Positions 1-6,688 of a DNA stretch of 7,999 nt are shown in pieces. The stretch comes from Beijerinckiaceae bacterium. GTDB taxonomy: Bacteria; Pseudomonadota; Alphaproteobacteria; Rhizobiales; Beijerinckiaceae. Location of the stretch: contig JAKONB010000050.1 in assembly GCA_022702195.1 (NCBI GenBank), positions 1 through 7,999 of the forward strand, given 5' to 3'. The notes beneath the pieces are model-generated. The model was not told where the DNA came from. It did no database searches and was given only the letters and a program-made list of their open reading frames with translations. The position numbers and the translations under genes were made by a program. Positions within the stretch are counted from its first letter, which is position 1; the number at the start of each line of letters is the position of its first letter.

Positions 1-333
1 CTGGCCGAATCGCTGCCCTACGTGGTCCTCGAGGCGGTCGCCGCGCAGCAGCCCCTGGTCGCGACCGATGTCGGCGGCATCCCCGAGATCTTCGGCCCGG
101 CCGCGACGCAGCTCGTTCCGGCGCGCAACGCCCGAGCCCTGGCCGATGCCTTGGCCCGGACCCTCGACGAGGACCCGGCGGTGCAGGCCGCCCGCTGCCG
201 GACCCTCGGGGCCTCGGTGCGGGACCGGTTCTCGCTGACCCGCATGGCAGAGGACGTGATGTCCGGCTATGCGGCCGCCCTGCGCCGGAAGGCGCAGCCG
301 CATCGAACCGGACTCGCCGCGCAGCCGACGTGA
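1..333 (+). CDS. Glycosyltransferase family 4-like protein, C-terminal fragment
   Basis: The reading frame is open from base 1 and ends at TGA 331-333, so only the last 110 residues are in the window and the start lies upstream. The fragment opens with ESLPYVVLE followed by a segment ending in TDVGGIPEI. This is the E-x7-E motif and the following nucleotide-sugar binding segment of GT-B fold retaining glycosyltransferases (GT4/GT1 type, 'Glycos_transf_1'). In that family the first Glu contacts the donor sugar and the second the nucleotide ribose. The rest is an alpha-helical tail (a run of ARALADALARTLDE type) that packs back on the fold, and the last 15 or so residues are a basic, probably disordered end. 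The enzyme would work at the cytoplasmic face, adding a sugar to a growing lipid-linked glycan. The next gene, which starts such glycans, supports a shared exopolysaccharide locus. Donor and acceptor cannot be told from this piece. Confidence 0.85.
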   Translation: MAESLPYVVLEAVAAQQPLVATDVGGIPEIFGPAATQLVPARNARALADALARTLDEDPAVQAARCRTLGASVRDRFSLTRMAEDVMSGYAAALRRKAQPHRTGLAAQPT

Positions 334-433
334 GCCCCCGTCATCCCTGACAGGATCCGTGGACCGCGCAGGCGCGGCTTCGCGGGGTCCCTGAGCCGGG
401 GCGTGTCCGCCCCAGAAGCACCGGAAATTCCAG
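334..433 (+). other. Intergenic leader of the sugar phosphotransferase gene, with hairpins
   Basis: This 100-base gap between the glycosyltransferase and the phosphotransferase contains several inverted repeats. One is GGACC (361-365) with GGTCC (386-390), enclosing a CGCG-GCTT-CGCG hairpin (373-384). Another is GGGGCG-TGTC-CGCCCC (398-413). None is followed by a T-run, so a rho-independent terminator is not supported and read-through into the next gene is possible. The ribosome binding site of the 434 gene is weak: only a GGAA about 8 bases before the ATG. I could not pick out a promoter. Confidence 0.4.
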
Positions 434-1957
434 ATGAGTGCCTTCGACGTTCGTGACCTGCTGGAAGCCGCGGGCCGCTTCGATGCGCCGGCCGCGGGAC
501 CGGCCCCGGCCGTCCCGCCCGCCGAGGCGGTGGCGCGGCCGGCTGCGGCCTCCCTGTTCTCGCCGGTGGTGTTCGCCGGCTGCGCCCGCATGGCGGAAGG
601 CGTGATGATCGCGGCGATCGGCGTCGCGACGGAGCGTCTTCGGAGCTCCGGCCCCGGTCCCCTCTCGCTCGGCACCCTCGCCGTCATCCTTGGCGTCGCC
701 GCCGTCGCGATCGTCCTGTTTCAACTGGCCGGGCTGTATCGCACCCGAGCCTTTCGCAGCTTCCCGGGGTCGAGCCTGCGTCTCGTCGCCGCCTGGTCGC
801 TGACCTTTCTCGCCGTCGCCGCCGCGATGACGTTCGCCAAGGTGGCCGACCACTATTCCCGGCTCTGGCTCGTGAGCTTCTTCGCGGCCGGCCTGACCGG
901 CCTGTTCCTGGGCCGCGTCGCCCTGGCCCAGATCGCCGGCGCGCAGGTGCGGCGGGGCAATTTCGACCGCCGGACCGCCATCGTCGGCGGAGGTCCGGTG
1001 GCCCAGGAGCTGATCCGCTCCCTGGATGCGCAGCCCGAGAGCGGCGTGCGCATCGTCGGGGTGTTCGACGATCGCGGCGATACGCGCGCCGACAGCGTGG
1101 TGGCGGGCTACCCCAAGCTCGGCACGGTGAGCGACCTCGTCGCCTATGCCCGCACCACCCGCCTCGACCTCATCATCTTCACGATTCCGATCACGGCGGA
1201 GGACCGCATCCTCCAGATGCTCGCCAAGCTGTGGGTGCTGCCGATCGACATTCGTCTGGCCGCCCAGGCCTCGAAGCTGCGGCTGCGCCCGCGGGCCTAT
1301 TCCTATATCGGGACCGTGCCGGTCCTCGACGTGTTCGACAAGCCGATGGCCGATTGGGACATCGTCGCCAAGAGCGTCTTCGACCGCATCATCGGTCTGG
1401 CCATGCTGGTGAGCCTGTCGCCGATCATGCTGGCCGTGGCGCTGGCCGTCCGCCTGACCTCGCCGGGGCCGATCCTGTTCCGCCAGAAGCGCCACGGCTT
1501 CAACAACGAGACGATCGAGGTCTACAAGTTCCGCTCCATGTACGTGGACCAATCCGATTTCTCGGCGGCCAAGCAGGTGACGCGCAACGATCCCCGGGTC
1601 ACGCCGGTGGGCCGCTTCATCCGGCGCACCTCCCTCGACGAACTGCCGCAATTGTTCAACGTGCTGAAGGGTGAGCTGTCGCTGGTCGGCCCCCGTCCCC
1701 ACGCCATCGAGGCGCGGACCGCCAACACCTTCTACGATCAGGTCGTCGACGGCTACTTCGCCCGCCACCGGGTCAAGCCCGGCATCACCGGCTGGGCGCA
1801 GGTGAATGGCTGGCGCGGCGAGACCGACACCACCGACAAGATCCAGCGCCGCATCGACCACGACCTGCACTACATCGAGAATTGGTCGCTGCTGTTCGAC
1901 ATCAGGATCCTGCTGGCCACCCCGGTCTCCCTGTTCACCACCAAGAACGCCTACTGA
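434..1957 (+). CDS. Undecaprenyl-phosphate glucose (sugar) phosphotransferase, WcaJ/ExoY-type
   Basis: This 507-residue inner-membrane enzyme belongs to the polyprenyl-phosphate phosphoglycosyl transferase family. It should move a hexose-1-phosphate from a UDP-sugar to undecaprenyl phosphate, the first step of exopolysaccharide repeat-unit assembly. An Ala/Pro-rich cytoplasmic start (1-38) is followed by about four hydrophobic segments (near 42-65, 77-100, 115-137 and 143-168). Next comes a Rossmann-like region with TAIVGGGPVAQELI (181-194) and VGVFDDRGD (208-216), then the catalytic bacterial sugar transferase domain (about 315-507). That domain has its own membrane helix (318-340), KFRSM (365-369), the Asp-Glu catalytic dyad in LDELPQ (D402, E403), VGPRP (418-422) and GITGWAQVNGWRGET (450-464). 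The length and the GWRGET ending fit the glucose-specific WcaJ-type class, but the sugar is not proven (galactose, as in ExoY, is possible). It follows a glycosyltransferase gene on the same strand and is probably co-expressed with it. Confidence 0.93.
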   Translation: MSAFDVRDLLEAAGRFDAPAAGPAPAVPPAEAVARPAAASLFSPVVFAGCARMAEGVMIAAIGVATERLRSSGPGPLSLGTLAVILGVAAVAIVLFQLAGLYRTRAFRSFPGSSLRLVAAWSLTFLAVAAAMTFAKVADHYSRLWLVSFFAAGLTGLFLGRVALAQIAGAQVRRGNFDRRTAIVGGGPVAQELIRSLDAQPESGVRIVGVFDDRGDTRADSVVAGYPKLGTVSDLVAYARTTRLDLIIFTIPITAEDRILQMLAKLWVLPIDIRLAAQASKLRLRPRAYSYIGTVPVLDVFDKPMADWDIVAKSVFDRIIGLAMLVSLSPIMLAVALAVRLTSPGPILFRQKRHGFNNETIEVYKFRSMYVDQSDFSAAKQVTRNDPRVTPVGRFIRRTSLDELPQLFNVLKGELSLVGPRPHAIEARTANTFYDQVVDGYFARHRVKPGITGWAQVNGWRGETDTTDKIQRRIDHDLHYIENWSLLFDIRILLATPVSLFTTKNAY

Positions 1958-1969
1958 TCCGTCGGATCG

Positions 1970-1994
1970 GCGCGGCATACCGGGCCGCGCTTTT
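1970..1994 (+). terminator. Candidate rho-independent terminator after the phosphotransferase gene
   Basis: GCGCGGC (1970-1976) and GCCGCGC (1984-1990) form a perfect 7-bp GC stem with a 7-base loop, followed at once by TTTT (1991-1994). It starts 12 bases after the phosphotransferase stop. The T-run is short, so efficiency is uncertain. If it works, the LRR-kinase gene needs its own promoter in the remaining 53 bases or depends on read-through. Confidence 0.6.
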
Positions 1995-2020
1995 GCGCTA
2001 CACCGCCCGTTCGCTTCCGC

Positions 2021-2035
2021 CGCCCCGGCGGGGCG
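2021..2035 (+). repeat. Hairpin just before the LRR-kinase start
   Basis: CGCCCC (2021-2026), GGC loop and GGGGCG (2030-2035) form a tight 6-bp stem that ends 12 bases before the GTG at 2048. The same stem sequence, in inverted order, occurs at 398-413 before the phosphotransferase gene. It covers the only purine-rich stretch that could act as a ribosome binding site, so it could limit translation. In such GC-rich DNA it may also be chance. Confidence 0.35.
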
Positions 2036-2047
2036 CTGGACCGGGCG

Positions 2048-3388
2048 GTGACCGTGACCTCCACGCCGATGGACGCAACCACGCAAGGCCGGCTCGCGGC
2101 CCTCCGCCGCGGCGATCTGGCGGGTGCGCGCGAATTGCGCCTGCCGGGGCTCGACAGCGTCCCGACGGACATCTGGGGTCTCGCCGACACGCTGGAGGTC
2201 CTCGATCTCAGCGGCGGCACGCTCAGCGCCCTGCCGGATGATTTCGATCGGCTCGGCAAGCTGCGGGTTCTGTTCTGCTCGGGCAATCGCTTCACGCGGC
2301 TGCCGCCGGTCCTGGGCAATTGCGCGGCCCTGAGCCAGGTCGGGTTCCGCGGCATGGACCTGCGCGAGGTGCCGGGCGAATCCCTGCCGCCCCGCCTGCG
2401 CTGGCTCACCCTTACCGACAACCGGATCGAACACCTGCCCGATGCCCTGGGCGAGCGGCCCGGCTTGCAGAAGCTGATGCTCTCCGGCAACCGGCTGCGC
2501 GCGCTGCCGGCGGGCCTGAAGGATGCGGCGCGGCTCGAACTGATCCGCCTCGCCGCCAACCGGCTCGAGGCGATCCCGGACTGGCTCGGCGAGCTTCCCA
2601 GCCTGGCCTGGGTCTCGCTGGCCGGCAATCCGTTCGAGGACGCGGCACCGGAGGCCGCGATCGAGACCGTCGCGTGGGCGGATCTCGACCTGGGTCCCCT
2701 GCTGGGCGAGGGCGCGTCGGGCCGTGTGTATCGGGCCTCCTGGCGCGGACCCGGCCCGGCCCGGCCCGTCGCCCTCAAGCTGTTCAAGGGCGCGATGACC
2801 AGCGATGGATTGCCGGAGCGCGAGATGGCGGCCTGTCTCGCCGCCGGCCTGCATCCGCATCTCACCGGGGCGATCGGCCGGCTCACCGGGCATCCCGAGG
2901 GCCTGAACGGCCTGCTGATGCCGCTCCTGCCGGCGGATTGGCGGGTCCTGGCCGGTCCCCCCAGTCTGGCGAGTTGCAGCCGCGACGTCTACGATCCGGA
3001 CCTGCGGCTGCGGCCCTCGGCGGCGTGGCGGATCGCCCACGGGACGGCGCGGGCCTGCGCCCATCTCCACGCCGGCGGCCTGCTCCACGGCGATCTCTAC
3101 GGCCACAACATCCTGTGGGACGGGCGGGCGGGCGAGGCCGTGCTGAGCGATTTCGGGGCGGCGTCGATCCTGCCGGAGGGCGCCATGGGCTTGGTCCTCC
3201 AGCGCATCGAGGTGCGCGCCTGGGGGCTGCTGCTCGGCGAGTTGCTCGAACGCTGTTCAGACGACGATCGCGCATCCGGGGCGCTTCACGATCTCGCGGC
3301 TTCCTGCATCCAGGCCGATCCTCAGGCCAGGCCGCTGATGGCCGAGATCCGCGCGACCCTCGACGGCCTGCGTCCCGCGGAGTCCTGA
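2048..3388 (+). CDS. Leucine-rich-repeat protein fused to a protein kinase-like domain
   Basis: The product has 446 residues if it starts at GTG 2048. GTG 2054 and ATG 2069 are in-frame alternatives, and none has a clear ribosome binding site. Residues about 26-196 hold roughly seven leucine-rich repeats of 21-23 residues with the LxxLxLxxNxLxxLP pattern, for example LRWLTLTDNRIEHLPDALGE (117-136). Residues about 213-440 form a compact kinase: glycine loop LGEGASGRVY (219-228), VALKLF with the probable ATP lysine K244, HGDLYGHNIL (347-356) with catalytic D349 and N354, DFG at 368-370, and a late arginine in DPQARPL (R428). HGDL replaces the usual HRDL, and the segment after DFG is very short with no APE motif. 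No signal peptide or membrane segment is visible, so it should be cytoplasmic. The repeats probably recognise a protein partner; the substrate is unknown. A link to the polysaccharide genes upstream is only positional. Bacterial LRR-kinase fusions of this type are known but poorly characterised. Confidence 0.88.
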   Translation: MTVTSTPMDATTQGRLAALRRGDLAGARELRLPGLDSVPTDIWGLADTLEVLDLSGGTLSALPDDFDRLGKLRVLFCSGNRFTRLPPVLGNCAALSQVGFRGMDLREVPGESLPPRLRWLTLTDNRIEHLPDALGERPGLQKLMLSGNRLRALPAGLKDAARLELIRLAANRLEAIPDWLGELPSLAWVSLAGNPFEDAAPEAAIETVAWADLDLGPLLGEGASGRVYRASWRGPGPARPVALKLFKGAMTSDGLPEREMAACLAAGLHPHLTGAIGRLTGHPEGLNGLLMPLLPADWRVLAGPPSLASCSRDVYDPDLRLRPSAAWRIAHGTARACAHLHAGGLLHGDLYGHNILWDGRAGEAVLSDFGAASILPEGAMGLVLQRIEVRAWGLLLGELLERCSDDDRASGALHDLAASCIQADPQARPLMAEIRATLDGLRPAES

Positions 3389-3407
3389 CGCGAGACACCC
3401 TCGAAGG

Positions 3408-3437
3408 AGGGCCGCTTCCCGCTGGGGAAACGGCCCT
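3408..3437. terminator. Hairpin between convergent genes, possible two-way terminator
   Basis: AGGGCCG (3408-3414) pairs with CGGCCCT (3431-3437), then one C-A mismatch, then TTCCC (3416-3420) pairs with GGGAA (3425-3429) around a GCTG loop. That gives 12 pairs and one mismatch in the 81-base gap between the LRR-kinase gene (plus) and the small exported gene (minus). The place suits a shared terminator, but neither side has a T-run, so it may act only as a 3'-end stabilising structure or a Rho-assisted stop. Confidence 0.45.
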
Positions 3438-3469
3438 GTCGCGGCCCGGGTGAGCGCGGTGGCGGCGCG

Positions 3470-3829
3470 CTACGGCAGGGCGCCGGCCTTCTCCTTGGCC
3501 TGGGTCATCGTATCCTCGCAGCCCTTCATGTCGCCGGCCTGATCCTGGGCCTTGGCCTTCTTGATCAAGCCCCGCGCCTCGGAGACGCCCCCGGCGGTGG
3601 CCGTCGCGTCCGGGTCGGTGGGCTTCACGTTGGGCGCCTTGTCGAGGGCCTTGGGGGAGTTCGACGAGGTCGGGCCGCCCGGCGGCTCCTTGCCCGTGAC
3701 CGCCTCGGCCCCCGTGCTGTCGAGACGCCGCTCGATCGTGGCGATCTGCTCGGAGCAGGACGAGGCGAAGGCGGGGGCCGCGGCACCCAGCATCACGAGG
3801 GCGGCCGGAAGGACGAGACGCATGCGCAT
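3470..3829 (-). CDS. Small exported two-cysteine protein of unknown function
   Basis: This 119-residue protein runs from ATG at 3829 to TAG at 3470-3472. A good ribosome binding site, AGGAG at 3843-3839, lies 9 bases before that ATG. A second ATG two codons in is less well spaced. Residues 1-22 are a clear signal peptide (MRMR, hydrophobic core, AFA cleavage), so the mature protein is periplasmic or secreted, about 97 residues. It starts with a short helical part (CSEQIATIERRLDS, C25). A long Pro/Thr/Ser/Gly-rich linker follows (about 45-80), then a charged helix, ARGLIKKAKAQDQAGDMKGC, ending near KEKAGALP. Its two cysteines, C25 and the one in KGCED, could form a disulfide joining both ends. 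I do not recognise a named family with confidence. It lies downstream of the receptor gene, past that gene's terminator, so it is probably transcribed separately. It has no EF-hand and is not lanmodulin. Confidence 0.8.
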   Translation of the reverse strand: MRMRLVLPAALVMLGAAAPAFASSCSEQIATIERRLDSTGAEAVTGKEPPGGPTSSNSPKALDKAPNVKPTDPDATATAGGVSEARGLIKKAKAQDQAGDMKGCEDTMTQAKEKAGALP

Positions 3830-3998
3830 GGACGATTTCTCCTGGATCCGCGGCCGCTCCCGATGGGCGGCCCGCTTCATCGGCATCGCGGAGAGAAGCT
3901 GATGCAGGGAGGCGGAGTTCCTGGCCGCGGGGAGGAGATCGGTCTTCCGATCTGCGGCCTTACGGCGCGGAGACCGGCAGCGAGTCGGGGGCGGAACG
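3830..3998 (-). promoter_or_regulatory. Leader region of the small exported gene
   Basis: This 169-base stretch between the receptor terminator and the small gene must hold the small gene's promoter if the terminator is efficient. I see the ribosome binding site (AGGAG, 3843-3839) and a nested inverted repeat: GGCCGC (3923-3928) with GCGGCC (3954-3959) outside, AGATCGG (3936-3942) with CCGATCT (3947-3953) inside. I find no convincing -35/-10 pair. Confidence 0.4.
3936..3953. repeat. Perfect 7-bp inverted repeat AGATCGG-TCTT-CCGATCT
   Basis: The two 7-base arms are perfectly complementary around TCTT. The right side, TCTTCCGATCT (3943-3953), is also identical to the 3' end of a widely used Illumina adapter, and the left arm equals the first bases of its complement. 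It may be a real RNA hairpin in the leader of the small gene, or a trace of adapter sequence left in the assembly. Confidence 0.6.
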
Positions 3999-4029
3999 AA
4001 AAACGGCGCGGCCCTCTCGGGCCGCGCCG
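3999..4029 (-). terminator. Strong rho-independent terminator of the receptor gene
   Basis: On the minus strand, the arms 4029-4020 (with G4019) and 4013-4004 (with C4014) make a perfect 11-bp GC-rich stem closed by a 4-base loop (4018-4015). TTTTT (4003-3999) follows directly, then CGTT. It begins 24 bases after the receptor stop codon. Stem length, tight loop and U-tract are all typical of an intrinsic terminator. It marks the end of the receptor transcript and separates it from the small exported gene. Confidence 0.9.
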
Positions 4030-4052
4030 CGCGTCTCACCCTGCGGGGTCGA

Positions 4053-6536
4053 TCAGTACTTGCGGATGATCGGCTCCGGCATCGGGACCGGCTCCTCGCC
4101 GAAGGCGTAGCGGATGCCGCCATAGATCGAGAGGGGCTGAGCCAGGGTCGTGGTGCGCGGATCGTTGATGACGAAGTTTCCGGCCACGGCGCCGCGCTCG
4201 GCGAAGGTGCCGAAATTGGCGTACTTGTTGTTGGTCAGGTTGGTGATCAGACCGAACACCTGGAGGTTCTTGGTCACCTGGTAGCTGGTGTTCAGGCCGA
4301 TGACGAAATAGGCCGGCAGCTTCGGGTTCAGGTTCGAATCGTCGCCCCGGTAATAGGAGGACGAGAAGGCCTGGAGGTTCATGCCGAAGCGCCAGCCCGG
4401 CAGCACCAGGTAGTCGAAGCCGACCTTGAACTGATGGTTGGGGACCAGCGGCAGCTGGTTGCCGGGCCGCACGTCGATGGCGCCGTCACCGGTGGCGCGC
4501 GGGTTGTTCGGCGAGGAGAGTTCGCCGCTGAACTGGTAGGTCGCGTCGATGAGCGCGTAGTTGGCGTAGACCGACAGATAATCGTTCGTGTACTCGGCCC
4601 CGACCTCGACGCCCTGACGCTGGGTCGCCGGAACGTTGACGTAGTAGCCGCGCGCGGCGTTGCCCGGCGTGGCGAGCTGGATGATGTCGTTGCTCAGGTC
4701 GGTGCGGAAGGCGCCGACCCGGTAGCTGACGAGGCCGCCATCATAGAAGTTCGGCAGCGCGCCGCGGAAGCCCACCTCGTAGGTGCGCCCGGTGACCTGC
4801 TTGAGCGGCGGGTCGGCGACCAGCGAGTTCGGCAGCAGGCAGGGGCGGTCGGGATTGGCGCAGGCGAGCTCCAGCGGCGTCGGGGCGCGGTTGGATTCCG
4901 AGTAGCCGCCGTAGAGCGACAGGCCCGGATTGATCCGGTAGGTCAGGCCCGCGAGCGGATTGACCTTGGTGAAGTAGTGCGTCCCGGTCACGTCCGGCGA
5001 GAAGCCGCTCAGATCCTGGGTCGAGACGCGGGCGAAGTTCAGGCGCGCCCCAGCGGTGAGGGCGAGGTCGTTGGTGAGGTCGAACGTGTCGGTGGCGTAG
5101 AGGCCCATGTAGAGGTTCGAGCCGATCACCGAACTCGGGGCGATGCCGAGCGCCGCGGCCGTGCGCAGCTGCGTGGTCCCGAGCCCCGGAATGGTGCCGT
5201 AGAACGGGTTGTTCGGATCGGTGGTCACCGCCAGATCCGGGTTGATCACCCCGAGCGTGCTCGACGACTTGAAGGCGTAATCGGCCACGTCGATGCTGCC
5301 GCCGACGAGGAACTGGTTGCCGAAGCCGCCGATCTTGTCGCGGTTGGTCGCCTGGAGCGAGCCGCCGTAGCCGGTGGCCTCGGTCCTGGTCACGTCGATC
5401 GTGCCGTAGGGGACGCGCGCGGTGAACGGGATGCGCTGGTTGTTGGCGCCCAGGATCGTGAACTGGTTGCGGAAGGCGAGGTCGGTCTGGCCGGCCGCCC
5501 GCTGGAAGCCGTCATCCTCGAAGCAGAGGAAGCCGCGGTTGCTCGAGCGCGTGCTGCACTGCTCGAAATTGCCGTCGTTGCCGTCGATATATTGCTGGCT
5601 GAAGCGCCGGAAATAGGCGTTGCCGGCCAGTTCCCAGCTCGGGCTGACATCGACGCGGCCGGTAAGCTGGATCGTGCCCATCTCGGTGGTGGAGGTCTGC
5701 GGATAGGTGAAGATCGCACGCGGGTTGTTGCGGGTGAAGTCCACCGGCGTGGCGGCCGCGGCCCCGAACAGGGTGCGGGCGCCGGCGGCGATGAGGTGGA
5801 ATTCCGAATCCGGGGTCCGGTAGCCGAGATCCGCGTAGAGCCGGCCGATGGTGCTCGGGCTCTCGTAGCGCCAGCCGCGATCGTTGAGGCCGTCACCGGC
5901 GAAGTAGAAGCTCCACGGGCCGATCACCTTGCCGTATTGCAGCGAGCCGGCGATGCGCCCGTCCGAGCCGCCCAAGGCGGTGATCTCGGTGCCCTGCCAG
6001 GTGAAGCCGTTCTTCATCTGGACGTTGATCGCGCCGCCCAGGGCGTTCAAACCGAAGACCGGGTTGCCGGTGACCACGTCGATGCGGTTGATCGCCACCG
6101 GCGGGATCAGGTCGAACTGGACGGTGTCGCCGAACGCCTCGTTGATGCGCACGCCGTTCTGGTAGACGGCGAGCCCCTGCGGCACGCCCTGGACCGGCGA
6201 GACGGTGAAGCCCCGGTAGGTGATGTCGGTGCGGTTGGAATTGCCCTGCGAATCCGCGAGGTTCAGGCCCGGGGTGCGGCGGGCCAGGGTGGCGACCGCG
6301 TTGAAGGTGCCGCGATCGTAGTCGAGATCGGCCGCCGTCACGGTCTCGACCGTGCTCGGGATCTTGGAGAGCGGAATGGCGCCGCGCCCGCCCGCCGTGC
6401 TGACCGGGGTGGTCGCCACCACGTCGAGTTCGGCCAGCGTCACCGCCTGCTGGCCACCGATCGGTTGCGCCAGCACGGCGCCCGGCATCAATGCTACTGA
6501 AAGGAGCAGGCTGCTGCGCAGCGTCCGCTTCATCAT
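4053..6536 (-). CDS. lutH: TonB-dependent outer-membrane receptor, probably the lanthanide receptor LutH
   Basis: This receptor has 827 residues. The start at 6536 is chosen because a signal peptide follows at once (MMKRTLRSSLLLSVALMPGA, cleavage VLA|Q at 23) and GAGGG lies 7 bases upstream. A longer frame from 6635 would add a non-signal leader. A TonB-box-like TLAELDVVA sits at 33-41. The plug domain spans about 55-175, with RRTPGLNL (86-93), TYRGFTV (106-112), VYQNGVRINEAFGD (124-137) and IDVVTGNPVFGLNALGGAIN (152-171). The beta-barrel spans about 180-812, with the family cysteine pair in ACANPDRPC (558-566) and a second pair, C327 and C338, in an acidic loop. The last strand ends YGGIRYAF (805-812), followed by a 15-residue tail. 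It would import a metal chelate using TonB/ExbBD energy. The lutF- and lutG-like genes upstream give the lanthanide assignment; by sequence alone it could be another siderophore-type receptor. Confidence 0.9.
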   Translation of the reverse strand: MMKRTLRSSLLLSVALMPGAVLAQPIGGQQAVTLAELDVVATTPVSTAGGRGAIPLSKIPSTVETVTAADLDYDRGTFNAVATLARRTPGLNLADSQGNSNRTDITYRGFTVSPVQGVPQGLAVYQNGVRINEAFGDTVQFDLIPPVAINRIDVVTGNPVFGLNALGGAINVQMKNGFTWQGTEITALGGSDGRIAGSLQYGKVIGPWSFYFAGDGLNDRGWRYESPSTIGRLYADLGYRTPDSEFHLIAAGARTLFGAAAATPVDFTRNNPRAIFTYPQTSTTEMGTIQLTGRVDVSPSWELAGNAYFRRFSQQYIDGNDGNFEQCSTRSSNRGFLCFEDDGFQRAAGQTDLAFRNQFTILGANNQRIPFTARVPYGTIDVTRTEATGYGGSLQATNRDKIGGFGNQFLVGGSIDVADYAFKSSSTLGVINPDLAVTTDPNNPFYGTIPGLGTTQLRTAAALGIAPSSVIGSNLYMGLYATDTFDLTNDLALTAGARLNFARVSTQDLSGFSPDVTGTHYFTKVNPLAGLTYRINPGLSLYGGYSESNRAPTPLELACANPDRPCLLPNSLVADPPLKQVTGRTYEVGFRGALPNFYDGGLVSYRVGAFRTDLSNDIIQLATPGNAARGYYVNVPATQRQGVEVGAEYTNDYLSVYANYALIDATYQFSGELSSPNNPRATGDGAIDVRPGNQLPLVPNHQFKVGFDYLVLPGWRFGMNLQAFSSSYYRGDDSNLNPKLPAYFVIGLNTSYQVTKNLQVFGLITNLTNNKYANFGTFAERGAVAGNFVINDPRTTTLAQPLSIYGGIRYAFGEEPVPMPEPIIRKY

Positions 6537-6543
6537 CCCCAGA

Positions 6544-6548
6544 CCCTC
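6544..6548 (-). promoter_or_regulatory. Ribosome binding site deciding the receptor start
   Basis: GAGGG (6548-6544 on the minus strand) is followed by TCTGGGG and the first of two consecutive ATG codons at 6536, a 7-base spacing. This favours 6536 over the second ATG (6533) and over the far upstream ATG (6635). The same bases lie in a possible inhibitory pairing described in the findings. Confidence 0.65.
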
Positions 6549-6688
6549 GATCGTCTTCGTGTCGTGCCCTGTCGCGAGGGCTTGCGACGCATCTTTGAAA
6601 GGATCCGAAGAGGGGGACAATCTTGTTCGGGCCACAATCCGGGGATTCCCGGTCCGTGGCCCTTCTATCGATCCGGACGTGTCATCAC

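Noticed and set aside
361..413. Terminator after the glycosyltransferase fragment
   Set aside because: Hairpins exist, but none is followed by a T-run, and the next gene is on the same strand and in the same pathway.
341..3106. A 921-codon open frame on the minus strand opposite the phosphotransferase and LRR-kinase genes
   Set aside because: It lies antisense to two well-recognised genes and crosses their intergenic gap. Its product is Arg/Gly/Gln/Asp-rich with no domain, a typical shadow in high-GC DNA.
3560..3620. Possible lanmodulin-like EF-hand in the small exported protein (TDPDATATAGG)
   Set aside because: DPD is present, but the following residues lack the D/N-x-D-G and the position-12 Glu of an EF-hand, so no metal-binding loop can be claimed.
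4434..6500. A 688-codon open frame on the plus strand opposite the receptor
   Set aside because: It is antisense to a complete TonB-dependent receptor, has a low-complexity Ala/Val/Arg/Glu/Asp composition and no recognisable motif.
6537..6635. Upstream ATG start (6635) for the receptor
   Set aside because: It would put a 33-residue polar leader before a perfect signal peptide, while GAGGG is well placed for the ATG at 6536.
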